From Microbacterium sp. AZCO (lineage in GTDB: Bacteria; Actinomycetota; Actinomycetes; Actinomycetales; Microbacteriaceae): DNA of 64,000 nt. The stretch is from NCBI RefSeq assembly GCF_039614715.1, contig NZ_CP154857.1, positions 2,976,001 through 3,040,000 of the forward strand, in the 5' to 3' direction. Positions 25,171 to 33,922 of this stretch are shown here, piece by piece. Each line of letters starts with the position of its first letter. Position 1 is the first letter of the stretch. A program made the translations under genes and the position numbers. A model generated the notes under the pieces. The model saw only the letters and a program-made list of their open reading frames with translations. It searched no databases and was not told the DNA's origin.

Positions 25171-25938
25171 CGACGCCTCGACAAGCTCGGCGACCGGGGT
25201 TGCGAACCGGATCGAGGCCGCCGAGCCGGCCGACCGGTGGGGACCCGCTGCGCGATGACGGCGTCGATCGAGCGACGGGCTTGACGGCCTCCGCGAGCGC
25301 AGGCTCGACGCTCGACAAGCTCGGCGACCGAGGTGGACCGGCCGAGTCCACTGGACGACGCGCTCGAAGTCCTACGCAGGCTCACGCTCGACGCCTCGAC
25401 AAGCTCGGCGACCGGAATGGACCTGGCGAAAAGATGGCGGCGTCCACTAAGCGGCGGTGGTCAAGACCCCGCGGGGTCGCGCTCGACGCCTCGACAAGCT
25501 CGGCGACCGGGGTGAACTCGGCGAGAGATGGCGACGGGTGCAGGCTCGGCGCCTCGACAAGCTCGGCGACCGGGGTGGACCTGGCGAAACGATGGCGGGG
25601 TCCACTAAGCAACGGTGGTCACTTCCCCGCGGGTGCGGGCTCGACGCCTCGACAAGCTCGGCGACCGGAATGGAGGCGAGAGATGGCCGCCGGTGCAGGC
25701 TCGACGCCTCGACAAGCTCGGCGACCGGGGTGAACTCGGCGAGGAATGACCGGGTGCACTGGACGACGGCATCACGGCCCGCCGCGAGTGCAGGTTCGAC
25801 GCCTCGATGAGCTCGGCGATCGGGGTGGACTGGGCGGCCGTCTTGACGGTCTCCGCGAGCGCAGCCTCGACGCCCCGGCCACCGGATGGCGCCGCGTTCG
25901 CGCCCGGGCGGTCGGGTTCGGGTCCCCGAGCTTGTCGA
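25171..25938. repeat. Intergenic repeat array, core CCTCGACAAGCTCGGCGACCGG
   Basis: The 864-bp gap between pgm and glycerate kinase holds eight direct copies of a 28-30-bp element (starts near 25171, 25303, 25386, 25481, 25544, 25639, 25699 and 25794) and one inverted copy at about 25920-25938. Higher-order structure is visible: segment 25386-25543 recurs at 25544-25701 with a 158-bp period, including the in-between sequence. The copies are 60-130 bp apart and the spacers are related, so this is not a CRISPR. No gene is credible here. Confidence 0.9.
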
Positions 25939-25964
25939 GGGGTCGAGGTCGACGTCCGACGGGG

Positions 25965-27089
25965 TCAGAGCGAGCGGGCGAGCGCGGCGCCGGCCGCACG
26001 CAGCCAGGTCGCGGGGCCCGCGAGAGCCGCAGCCGACGACCCGGCCAGATCGGTGAGCGACGCGGTCGCGGCGAACGCCGACGTGTCGGCATCCCGAGCG
26101 ATGCGGCCCGCCGCGAGAGCGACCGGAACGGCCGCCGCCGCCGCGAGCGCTGCGACGTGAGCCGGAGCCTTGCCCGCGGCGGACTGGCCGTCGAACGACC
26201 CCTCGCCCGTCACCACGACCGACGCGCCGGCGAGAGCCTCCGGCAGACCGACCAGCTCGGCCACCTCAGCGGCACCGGGCACGAGTCGCGCGCCCCACGA
26301 CAGAAGCGCGAAGCCCGTCCCGCCCGCGGCGCCGGCACCCGCTGCTCGCGCGTCGGCGGGAAGGAGCCCGGCGAGGCGCGAGAGACCGTCGTCGACGGCA
26401 GGGATCTCGTCGGGTGCGAGGCCCTTCTGCGGACCGAACACGGCGGCAGCGCCCGACGGGCCGAGAAGCGGGTTCGTCACATCCGTGAGCACGACCGCAC
26501 CACCGGCGGGCAGCGGCCGGAGGTCGTCGAGCACCGCGTGCGCGACATGCAGCAGACCCCGCGCCCCCGGCTCGATCAGGCGGCACGACGAGTCGGTCAG
26601 CACGGCGCCGAGCGCCGTCAGCATCCCGGCACCGCCATCGGTCGACGCACTCGAGCCGATGCCGAGGACGAGTCGAGACACACGGTGATCGAGCGCAGCC
26701 GCGATCGCCTCGCCGAAGCCGCGAGTGCCGGCATCCCACGGCAGCCTGCGCTCGCCGAGGAACTCGATCCCCGACGTCGACGCCAGCTCGACGACCCCGA
26801 TCCCCTCGGGAGCATCCCCCGTCGGGGGCAGCAGCAGCCAGGATGCCTCGGCGGGCTCGCCGTCGGGGCCGGTCACGACGACGGGCATGCGGTGCGCGCC
26901 CGGAACGGCGGCGGCGAAGGCGTCGAGCGTGCCCTCTCCCCCGTCGGCGACGGGACGCAGCACCGCCCGATCGTCGGGGCGAACCGAGGCCCAGCCCTCG
27001 GCCAGTGCCGCAGCCGCCGCGGCGGCGCCGATCGAACCCTTGAAGCTGTCGGGGGCGAACACCACCGAAGGCGGATCCGACGGCGGCAT
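25965..27089 (-). CDS. Glycerate kinase (GlxK/GarK family)
   Basis: Phosphorylates D-glycerate, typically to 2-phosphoglycerate; 374 residues. Family motifs: FAPDSFKGSIGAAAAA, PVADGGEGTLDAF, GIGSSASTDGGAGMLTALGA, DVTNPLLGPSGAAAVFGPQKG and VVTGEGSFDGQSAAGKAP. ATG 27089 shares its A with the LacI stop (TGATG), so translation is coupled. It is the last gene of a block of Gfo/Idh/MocA oxidoreductase, DUF993, TIM-barrel isomerase and LacI, which suggests that this block yields glycerate or a precursor such as hydroxypyruvate or tartronate semialdehyde. Confidence 0.92.
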   Translation of the reverse strand: MPPSDPPSVVFAPDSFKGSIGAAAAAAALAEGWASVRPDDRAVLRPVADGGEGTLDAFAAAVPGAHRMPVVVTGPDGEPAEASWLLLPPTGDAPEGIGVVELASTSGIEFLGERRLPWDAGTRGFGEAIAAALDHRVSRLVLGIGSSASTDGGAGMLTALGAVLTDSSCRLIEPGARGLLHVAHAVLDDLRPLPAGGAVVLTDVTNPLLGPSGAAAVFGPQKGLAPDEIPAVDDGLSRLAGLLPADARAAGAGAAGGTGFALLSWGARLVPGAAEVAELVGLPEALAGASVVVTGEGSFDGQSAAGKAPAHVAALAAAAAVPVALAAGRIARDADTSAFAATASLTDLAGSSAAALAGPATWLRAAGAALARSL

Positions 27090-28138
27090 CAGAGGCCGGG
27101 AGTGCTGTCTCGAAGGACGACCTCGAGCGGGATGCCGGCGGGATCCTGCTGCCACGACTCGTCGACGGCGGCGCGCAGCGCCTCGTACCCGACGACGTCG
27201 AGCGGCACGCGCACCGTCGTCAGGGCCGGAGCCACGTCCCGCGCCGCCGGGATGTCGTCGAAGCCCGCCAGCGCGACGTCGGCGCCGGCGACCCGGCCCG
27301 CCTCACGCAGAGCCGTGAGAGCGCCGATCGCGACGACATCGCTGATCGCGAAGACGAGAGTGCCGGACGGGATGCCGTCGGCGAGCGCCTCGCGCATGAC
27401 CCGCTCCCCCGCCTCGCGCGTGAACGCACCGCGATACACGCGATCGATCGTTCCGCCGCCGGACGTGAAGCCCGCCGTGAACCCGGCGATGCGGTCGTCG
27501 GACGTGCGGACGCCTTCCTGCGCGCCGAGCACGATCGCCGAGCGGTAGCCCCGGTCGGCGAGAGCTGCGCCGAGGGTGCGCGCTCCACTCTCGTTGTCGA
27601 TCAGGACGGCGCGCACCTCGCCCGCGCCAGGGCCGAGGGCGACGACGCGCCCCCCGGCGGCCGCGAGGGCGTCCAGCTCCTGCTGAAGCTCGGGGACCGA
27701 CGACTCGGTGCTTCGCGACGCAGCGAGGATCAGGCCCCGAGGCCGCTGGCCCCGCAGCGCGCGCACGAGACGCAGCTCGCGCGCGGCATCCCGTTCCGTG
27801 ATCGCGATGGTCACGACGAGACCGGCCTCATCAGCACCGCGCGCGACGCCCGAGGCCAGCTGTCCGAAGTACGGGTCGGCGATGTCGGCGACGAGCAGGG
27901 CGATGATCGCCGACGTGCCCTTCGCCGTCGCCTGCGCCGACAGATTGGCGGTGTAGCCGAGCTCCTCGGCGGCCGCGACGACGCGGTCGCGATACGACTC
28001 GGCCACCTTCCGGGACGAGCCGTTGAGCACGCGAGACGCCGTCGCGAGCGACACCCCGGCAGCCGCCGCGACGTCGTGCAGCGTCGCCGCGGACGTGCGC
28101 GAACGGACGGGGAGCGGGTCGACGGTGGTGTCGCTCAT
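27089..28138 (-). CDS. LacI-family transcriptional regulator
   Basis: Repressor of 349 residues; helix-turn-helix AATLHDVAAAAGVSLATASRVLNGSS (about 17-42), sensor domain IIALLVADIADPYFGQLASG and VALAGFDDIPAARDVAPALTTVRVP. It is embedded in the leftward operon, with a 4-bp overlap with the upstream isomerase and 1-bp overlap with glycerate kinase, so it is co-transcribed with the genes it probably controls. The AAGCGCTT operators at 31624-31677 are candidate targets. Confidence 0.92.
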   Translation of the reverse strand: MSDTTVDPLPVRSRTSAATLHDVAAAAGVSLATASRVLNGSSRKVAESYRDRVVAAAEELGYTANLSAQATAKGTSAIIALLVADIADPYFGQLASGVARGADEAGLVVTIAITERDAARELRLVRALRGQRPRGLILAASRSTESSVPELQQELDALAAAGGRVVALGPGAGEVRAVLIDNESGARTLGAALADRGYRSAIVLGAQEGVRTSDDRIAGFTAGFTSGGGTIDRVYRGAFTREAGERVMREALADGIPSGTLVFAISDVVAIGALTALREAGRVAGADVALAGFDDIPAARDVAPALTTVRVPLDVVGYEALRAAVDESWQQDPAGIPLEVVLRDSTPGL

Positions 28139-29022
28139 CGAGCAGAGTCTACGGTCGCCCGCAGCGACGGCGAGACGGCCGCGCCGAAGCCCGCCGCGGT
28201 GCGCCGCACGACCTCATCGGGCGCCGTCGCCCACACCTCCTCGTCGAAGATCTCCACCTCGATGTCGCCGGCGTAGCCCGTGTCGACGACGGCCTGCGTG
28301 AGCGACGCGAAGTCGATGACGCCGTCGCCCGGATAGTGCCGCGACAGCAGCACGTCGGCGGCGAGCGGCGTCTTCCAGTCGCACACCTGATACGTCGCGA
28401 TGCGGCCCTCGCGACCCGCGCGCGCGATCTGGTCGAGCACCTGCGGGTCCCAGAACACGTGGAACGTGTCGACGGTGACCCCCACGACGGCGGGATCGAA
28501 GTCGGCGGCGAGATCGAGCGCCTGACCGAGCGTCGAGACGACGGCGCGGTCGGAGACGTACATGGGATGCAGCGGCTCGATCGCGAGCGTCACACCGGCG
28601 GCCGCGGCATCCGGTGCCAATTCGGCGAGGGCGTCGTGCACGCGGGAGCGCGCCCCCACGAGGTCGCGCGATCCGTCGGGCAGTCCGCCTACGACGAGCA
28701 CGAGCACGGCGCGCGAGCCGGGCGCGCCGGCGGCCGCGAGCGTCGCGGTCTCCTCGATCGCGCGGCGGTTGTCGTCGAGCGCGGCCCGGCGCGCGGGTCC
28801 CTCGGGGATCGTGAAGAACCCGCCGCGGCAGTGCGTCGAGAAGCGCAGGCCCGAGTCGGCGAGCATCGACGCCGCCGTCGCGAGGCCCACCTCGTTGACC
28901 GGCTCGCGCCACAGGCCAATCGCCTGGACGCCGTTGTCGGCGGTCGCGCGAAGAGCCTCGGCGAGGCTCGCGTACTTCAGGGTCGCCTGGTTGATCGACA
29001 GGCGGGGGTCGACGGCGATCAT
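28135..29022 (-). CDS. Sugar phosphate isomerase/epimerase-family TIM-barrel protein
   Basis: 295 residues, AP-endonuclease-2/xylose-isomerase-like TIM barrel. Metal-ligand-type segments: LAIEPLHPMY (Glu), GVTVDTFHVFWDP (Asp/His) and DIEVEIFDEEVW (Glu). This fold includes hydroxypyruvate isomerase, inosose isomerases and 3-keto-sugar-processing enzymes. ATG 29022 has CAGGAGCGCG upstream. It follows the DUF993 gene after a 109-bp gap holding an imperfect inverted repeat, and overlaps the LacI gene by ATGA. Role inferred: isomerisation step in the oxidoreductase-DUF993 pathway. Confidence 0.85.
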   Translation of the reverse strand: MIAVDPRLSINQATLKYASLAEALRATADNGVQAIGLWREPVNEVGLATAASMLADSGLRFSTHCRGGFFTIPEGPARRAALDDNRRAIEETATLAAAGAPGSRAVLVLVVGGLPDGSRDLVGARSRVHDALAELAPDAAAAGVTLAIEPLHPMYVSDRAVVSTLGQALDLAADFDPAVVGVTVDTFHVFWDPQVLDQIARAGREGRIATYQVCDWKTPLAADVLLSRHYPGDGVIDFASLTQAVVDTGYAGDIEVEIFDEEVWATAPDEVVRRTAAGFGAAVSPSLRATVDSAR

Positions 29023-29039
29023 GCGCGCTCCTGGTGGTT

Positions 29040-29114
29040 CATGTCCCACTTTCGGTCGTTCCCGGGGCCGTTGGCGATGGAAATCGGGACACGAAGGCGG
29101 GAAATGGGGACATG
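29040..29114. repeat. Imperfect inverted repeat with duplicated right arm
   Basis: CATGTCCCACTTTC (29040-29053) is imperfectly inverted by GGAAATGGGGACATG (29100-29114), and the right arm has a near copy GGAAATCGGGACA (29079-29091). It lies in the 109-bp gap between the DUF993 and isomerase genes. It may be a small non-autonomous element or an operon hairpin; no transposase is near. Confidence 0.5.
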
Positions 29115-29131
29115 GATGCGGGGGGCGGGGG

Positions 29132-30370
29132 TCATGCGTCGAGTCCGTTCAGGCGGAGGAGGCCATGCCAGCGCTCGGCGGCCAGCTCGGGCCGCTCGAG
29201 CGCCCCGGACGCGTTCGCCAGCTCCACGATGCGCGACAGGTGCGGGAGGCTCCGCGCGGAGTGCAGGCCGCCGACCATCTGGAACGCAGCCTGGTGGCCG
29301 TTGAGCCAGGAGAGGAAGGCGACGCCCGTCTTGTAGTAGAACGTCGGGGCGGCGAAGACCTGACGGCTGAGCTCCTCGGTCGGGCCGAGGATGGACTCGT
29401 AGGCGGCGGGGTCGGACGCGTCGAGCGCCTGGATCGCGGCGGAGGCGACGGGCGTGATCGCGGCGAACGCGCCGAGAAGTGCGTCGGAGTAGCCCTTACC
29501 CGCTCCCCTCTGAGCGTCGGCGTTCGACCCCTCGACAAGCTCGGGGACCGGGGCGGAGCCGCCGATGAGGCCGACGTAGTTGAAGTCGTCGCCCGTGAAC
29601 ATCCGCACGCCCTCGGGCAGGCGCTCGCGCACCGACACCTCGGCCGAGGCATCCAGGAGGCTCATCTTCACCCCCGCGACCTTGCCGGGGTTCTCGGCGA
29701 TGATGCGCAGGAGCACGTCCGACGCCGATTCCCAGTCGGCCGAGCCGAAGTACCCCTCGAGGGCCGGGTCGAACGCGGTGCCGAGCCAGTGCAGGACGAC
29801 GGGAGTGGATGCCGCCTGCAGCACCGCGCCGTAGACCCGCAGGTAGTCGGTGCGCGACGTGGCGGCTCGGGCGAGGTGACGGGACGCCATGAGCACGGGG
29901 CCGGCACCCTGATCCTCGGTGAAGTGCAGCTGCTCCGTGTAGGCGTCGATGATCTCCGGGATCGAGATCGACTCGGTATCGACGTGGTCGGTGTTGACGC
30001 CGACGACGACCGAGCCGCCCTCTTCGCGCGCGACCTGCGCCGAGCGCGCGATCAGCTCACGCGTCGCGGCGGCGTCGAGGCCCATGTTGCGTTGAGCCGT
30101 GTCCATCGCGTCGGCGACCCCGAGCCCCCACGAGTAGACGTGGCGACGGAAGTCGAGGGTCGCATCCCAGTCGACCTGCGCGGGTCGGCCGGGTGTGTTG
30201 TCCGCCCAGGTGACGGGCACGACGTGCGCGGCGGCGTATGCCACGCGACTGCGCAGCGGTCCGGCCGGCTTCGTGAAGGCGGGCGCCTCGTTGAGCTCGG
30301 CGGCCGCGACCGTGCCGTCGGCGCGGAGGAGCGTGAAGGTGGCGGTGGCGGTGGCGGTGGTCGTCGGCAT
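29132..30370 (-). CDS. DUF993 family protein (dihydrodipicolinate-synthase-like aldolase)
   Basis: 412 residues, related to class I aldolases of the DHDPS superfamily. The DHDPS-type Schiff-base lysine is probably Lys235 in KVAGVKMSLLD. Other segments: YSWGLGVADAMDTAQRNMGLD, VVVGVNTDHVDTE, PVVLHWLGTAFDPALEGYFG and FYYKTGVAFLSWLNGHQAAF. It starts 5 bp after the oxidoreductase stop. Between GLIGG and GYSDALLG there is an extra segment (SAPVPELVEGSNADAQRGAG) encoded by a copy of the intergenic repeat, inserted in frame. No function has been fixed for DUF993; a retro-aldol cleavage of a keto-sugar acid is my inference. Confidence 0.82.
   Translation of the reverse strand: MPTTTATATATFTLLRADGTVAAAELNEAPAFTKPAGPLRSRVAYAAAHVVPVTWADNTPGRPAQVDWDATLDFRRHVYSWGLGVADAMDTAQRNMGLDAAATRELIARSAQVAREEGGSVVVGVNTDHVDTESISIPEIIDAYTEQLHFTEDQGAGPVLMASRHLARAATSRTDYLRVYGAVLQAASTPVVLHWLGTAFDPALEGYFGSADWESASDVLLRIIAENPGKVAGVKMSLLDASAEVSVRERLPEGVRMFTGDDFNYVGLIGGSAPVPELVEGSNADAQRGAGKGYSDALLGAFAAITPVASAAIQALDASDPAAYESILGPTEELSRQVFAAPTFYYKTGVAFLSWLNGHQAAFQMVGGLHSARSLPHLSRIVELANASGALERPELAAERWHGLLRLNGLDA
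29522..29550. repeat. Repeat copy inserted in frame in the DUF993 gene
   Basis: GTTCGACCCCTCGACAAGCT and the nine bases after it match the intergenic repeat exactly (compare 62404-62432). On the coding strand it reads PVPELVEGSN in frame. The flanking residues look like part of the same insertion. Confidence 0.9.
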
Positions 30371-30375
30371 CCCGA

Positions 30376-31566
30376 TCACTCCAGCGTCAGAGCCGGCAGC
30401 TCGACCTTGCGGCCTTCGCGGCTCGACTGCAGGCCGGCCTCCGCGAGCAGCACGCCGCGCGCGCCGGAGAGGAGGTCGAACTCGTATTCCGTTCCGAGCA
30501 CATACGAGGTGAGGAACTCCTCCCACTGCTGCTTGAAGCCGTTCTGGAAGACGTCGTTCACCGGTACCTCGGCCCAGTCCGCGTCGTAGTCGTGGCTGTC
30601 GGCGAGGTCGGGGTTCCACACCGGCTTCGGAGTGGCGTTGCGGTGCTGGATCTTGGCGCCGAAGAGGCCCACGACGGCGGAGCCGTGCGTTCCGTCGACG
30701 TGGAACTCCACGAGCTCGTCGCGGTTGACGCGCACCGTCCACGAGGAGTTGATCTGGGCGATGACATCGCCCTCGAGCTCGAAGATCCCGTAGGCGGCAT
30801 CCTCCGCGGTCGCGGTGTACGGCTCGCCGTTCTCGTCCCAGCGGGTGGGGATGTGGGTGGATGCCTGTGCGTACACGGTCTTCACCTCGCCGAACAGGTT
30901 CTCCAGCACGTAGTTCCAGTGCGGGAACATGTCGACGATGATGCCGCCGCCGTCCTCGGCGCGATAGTTCCACGACGGGCGCTGCGCCGGCTGCCAGTCG
31001 CCCTCGAACACCCAGTAGCCGAACTCGCCGCGCACCGAGAGGATGCGGCCGAAGAAGCCCGAGTCGATCAGCCGCTTGAGCTTCTGCAGCCCCGGCAGGT
31101 AGAGCTTGTCGTGCACGACGCCCGTCTTGACGCCGGCCGACGCGGCGAGGCGCGCGAGCTCGAGCGCCTCCTCCACCGTCTCGGCGGTCGGCTTCTCGGT
31201 GTAGATGGCCTTGCCGGCGGCGATCGCCTTGCGGAGGGCGGACGCGCGGGCCTTCGTCACGAGGAAGTCGGCGTAGATCTCCCACCGCGGGTCGGCGAGG
31301 GCCGCGTCGAGGTCGGTCGTGTAGTCCTCGATGTCGTGCTTGGCGGCGAGCTCGGCGAGCTTCAGCTCGCTGCGGCCCACGAGGATCGGCCGCACCGTGA
31401 CGCGCGACCCGTCGGGCAGCTCCACGCCGCCCTGCTCGCGGATCGCGAGGATGGAGCGCACGAGGTGCTGGCGGTATCCCATGCGGCCCGAGACGCCGTT
31501 CATGATGATGCCGATCTCCCGCACCTGCGGGCGGGCGGTCGCGGGAGCGATGAGCGTGTCGGTCAC
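30376..31566 (-). CDS. Gfo/Idh/MocA-family oxidoreductase
   Basis: NAD(P)-dependent sugar dehydrogenase type, 396 residues. N-terminal Rossmann domain (IGIIMNGVSGRMGYRQHLVRSI, AIYTEKPTAET with the family EKP motif) and C-terminal substrate domain (HDKLYLPGLQKLKRLIDSGFFGRILSVRGEFGYWVFEGDW). The GTG start at 31566 has GCAGGACACC upstream. It leads the block oxidoreductase, DUF993, isomerase, LacI, glycerate kinase, with two LacI-type operators upstream. Related enzymes oxidise C3 of glycosides or inositols; the substrate here is unknown. Confidence 0.88.
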   Translation of the reverse strand: MTDTLIAPATARPQVREIGIIMNGVSGRMGYRQHLVRSILAIREQGGVELPDGSRVTVRPILVGRSELKLAELAAKHDIEDYTTDLDAALADPRWEIYADFLVTKARASALRKAIAAGKAIYTEKPTAETVEEALELARLAASAGVKTGVVHDKLYLPGLQKLKRLIDSGFFGRILSVRGEFGYWVFEGDWQPAQRPSWNYRAEDGGGIIVDMFPHWNYVLENLFGEVKTVYAQASTHIPTRWDENGEPYTATAEDAAYGIFELEGDVIAQINSSWTVRVNRDELVEFHVDGTHGSAVVGLFGAKIQHRNATPKPVWNPDLADSHDYDADWAEVPVNDVFQNGFKQQWEEFLTSYVLGTEYEFDLLSGARGVLLAEAGLQSSREGRKVELPALTLE

Positions 31567-31623
31567 GGTGTCCTGCTTTCTGTGAGGCCGTTCCAGGCAT
31601 CCCGTCTCTTCCACGAGATCGGG

Positions 31624-31677
31624 TAAGCGCTTTCCAATAGTGTGGCATGCGGGAAACGCGCGCGCAAGCGCTTTCCC
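31624..31677 (-). promoter_or_regulatory. Two AAGCGCTTTCC operators upstream of the oxidoreductase block
   Basis: TAAGCGCTTTCC (31624-31635) and CAAGCGCTTTCCC (31665-31677) lie in the 112-bp gap after the GH35 stop, 41 bp apart. The pattern is the GalR/LacI type. They suggest an internal repressible promoter, so the oxidoreductase block can be expressed apart from the upstream transporter genes. Confidence 0.7.
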
Positions 31678-31678
31678 A

Positions 31679-33922
31679 TTACGTGGTCTCCCGCCAGAGC
31701 GCACGCTCCTCCAGCTGGACGCCGTCGAGGCCCAGCAGACCGCCCGCGGCACGTCCCGCCGCACCCGCCGGCAAAGACATTTCGGTCCCGCCCGGAAGGC
31801 CCAGCACCCGCAGCTCGACCAGGGAATGCGGACCGATGCCGCAATCCTCCACGTCGACGAGGAAGTCGGAGCCGTCCCAGAACCGGTCGCGGACGGTGCG
31901 CCCGTCGACCCGGAGCTGCGCGACGTCGCCGGCCCACCTGATGCGGAGGGTCGCTTCGGCGGCCGCCGGCACGTGGATCTGCCACACCGCGGCATCCCGA
32001 TCGATCACGTCGTCGCCGGGGGCCGTATGCCGCCCGTCGCGCGAGCCGTAGTCGCCGCTCGGCAGGCGTCCCTCACGCACGAGACGGGTGGGGAGGGATG
32101 CCGCGCCCGCGCGCCCGCCCGCATGCTCGAGCACGACGGGGGCGAACGCGCGCGCCGACGGGTCGTACTCACGCACGTCCGGCGTCCGCGACACCGTGTG
32201 CACCGAGAGGCGACCGGTCGCGGCATCCCACATAAGCTCGTCGGGGCTCAGGAGCAGTCGCCGCCCCGCGGGAGTCGACGCGACCCACACATCGGCGTCG
32301 GCCGGCAGCACGAGCAGGTCGAGCGCGCCGTCCGCCGTCGCGAGTCGCAGGGGCGCCGCACCCGGGACGACGACACGCACCTCGTCCCCGGTCGAGACCT
32401 CGACCGGGACGCCGGCGTCCTCGAGGAGCACGAGCGTCGGCACCGCGCCGGGGAGCAGCGTGAGCACCGAGGCGGTGGCCCATGCGATGCGCACTCCCCC
32501 CACGACGAGGCCGAAGGGCCATCGCGCGAGCGTGCCGGGCGGGATGTCGACGGGACGCGACGGCAGCCGCACCTCGCCGTTGAGTCCGGCCAGAGCGAAG
32601 TGCGCGCCGCGGTACACCGGCAGCGGGACGTGCGGCTGATGCCAGCCGATGAAGAGGAAGCCCTCCCGGCCGTCGGATCGCAGGGCCCAACGCAGGGTCG
32701 AGGAGTCCTCGACGCCCGCGGGCCGCTCGTCGGGCAGCGTCGCGGGCATGTCCGCAAGCCGGTCGCCGAACGCCTCGATGAAGGCGTGCTGGCGCCGGAG
32801 CACCGCGTGCGAGGGTGCGAGTCGGCCGGCTTCGCCGACGGGTGCGTGGAAGTCGTAGGACAGCGGCGTCAGGTCGTTCGGATATCCCGTGGCCTGCGTC
32901 TCCTCGAGGCCCGGCCCGGGGTTCGTCCCCCCGGCGTACATGTAGTAGCCCTGCCAGGCCGACCCGCTGCCGAGCTTCGCGTGGGCCACCGCCGCGATGT
33001 CGAGCGCGTCAGGACGCGGACGCCGGTGGTACGCCGTCGCCATGCCGCCGCCCAGCTCGCACGTCGCGGGCGGGAACCACGGCGACAGCCTCGAGAGAGC
33101 GGATGCCCCCTCGCCGCGCACGTCCGCGCCGATGCCCGGATCGTCCCAGTCGTCGGAGAAGAAGAAGTGTGCGCGGAACGTCGGGTCCCAGGGCTCTCCG
33201 GAGTCGACCCAGAACCCGTCGCCGTACCCGCCCCACAGCGGCAGCACCTCGGGATCGGGAAGCTGTGCGCCACCCCACGCCGTCGCGGTCCACAGCGGTG
33301 CCGCAAGGCCCGCCTCCCGCGCGAGGCGCTTGAGCGTCATGAGGTGCGCGGGCTGATCGTAGAGCTCATTGTCGAGCTGGATCGCCAGCACGTTCTCGGG
33401 CCGGCACCGCCCGTCGAGGACCGATGCCACCGCGCCCCACCAGTCGGCGACCAGTGCCAGGTAGGCGGGATCGTCGGTGCGGTGCCGCACGGGCGCCGCC
33501 TGAACCCAGTCGGGGAAGCCGCCGTTGCGCACCTCGCCGTGGATCCACGGGCCGATCCGCAGCACGAACTCGAGACCCTGCGCCCGCACGGCGTCGACGA
33601 AGGCGGCGAGGTCCAGGTCACCGTCGAAGCGCCGCCTGCCGCGCTCGGGCTCGTGGTGGATCCATGGCACGTACGTCGAGACGACCGTCACGCCGCCCGC
33701 GCGCAGCTGCGCGAGCCGACGCGCCCACCGCGCCCGCGGGACGCGGCTGTAGTGCAGCTCGCCGGACACCGGGATCCAGGGCCGCCCGTCACGCAGGAGC
33801 GAGCGGCTCGTGAGCTCGAGTCCGGCCCGGTGCTCCTCCTCGTTGGCCATGCGGGGGCGCCGAGGGGCGGCATCCACTCCCCGATGTCGCGCCGTGAGCA
33901 GCGACGCCTCCGTGCCGATCAT
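31679..33922 (-). CDS. Beta-galactosidase, GH35
   Basis: 747 residues. The N-terminal barrel carries the GH35 hallmarks DGRPWIPVSGELHYSRVPRARW, YVPWIHHEPERGRRRFDG, RIGPWIHGEVRNGGFPDW and NVLAIQLDNELYDQP with acid/base Glu186; Glu289 in CELGGGM is the candidate nucleophile. QGYYMYAGGTNPGPGLEETQATGYPNDLTPLSYDF closes the barrel and beta domains follow. No signal peptide is seen, so it acts in the cytoplasm. Its ATG overlaps the stop of the upstream GH42 gene (ATGA). With that enzyme it probably hydrolyses imported beta-galactosides of different linkage. Confidence 0.9.
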   Translation of the reverse strand: MIGTEASLLTARHRGVDAAPRRPRMANEEEHRAGLELTSRSLLRDGRPWIPVSGELHYSRVPRARWARRLAQLRAGGVTVVSTYVPWIHHEPERGRRRFDGDLDLAAFVDAVRAQGLEFVLRIGPWIHGEVRNGGFPDWVQAAPVRHRTDDPAYLALVADWWGAVASVLDGRCRPENVLAIQLDNELYDQPAHLMTLKRLAREAGLAAPLWTATAWGGAQLPDPEVLPLWGGYGDGFWVDSGEPWDPTFRAHFFFSDDWDDPGIGADVRGEGASALSRLSPWFPPATCELGGGMATAYHRRPRPDALDIAAVAHAKLGSGSAWQGYYMYAGGTNPGPGLEETQATGYPNDLTPLSYDFHAPVGEAGRLAPSHAVLRRQHAFIEAFGDRLADMPATLPDERPAGVEDSSTLRWALRSDGREGFLFIGWHQPHVPLPVYRGAHFALAGLNGEVRLPSRPVDIPPGTLARWPFGLVVGGVRIAWATASVLTLLPGAVPTLVLLEDAGVPVEVSTGDEVRVVVPGAAPLRLATADGALDLLVLPADADVWVASTPAGRRLLLSPDELMWDAATGRLSVHTVSRTPDVREYDPSARAFAPVVLEHAGGRAGAASLPTRLVREGRLPSGDYGSRDGRHTAPGDDVIDRDAAVWQIHVPAAAEATLRIRWAGDVAQLRVDGRTVRDRFWDGSDFLVDVEDCGIGPHSLVELRVLGLPGGTEMSLPAGAAGRAAGGLLGLDGVQLEERALWRETT

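Noticed and set aside
25171..25938. Possible CRISPR array
   Set aside because: Repeats are 60-130 bp apart with irregular spacing, spacers are themselves duplicated, the same element occurs singly elsewhere and inside genes, and no cas genes are present.
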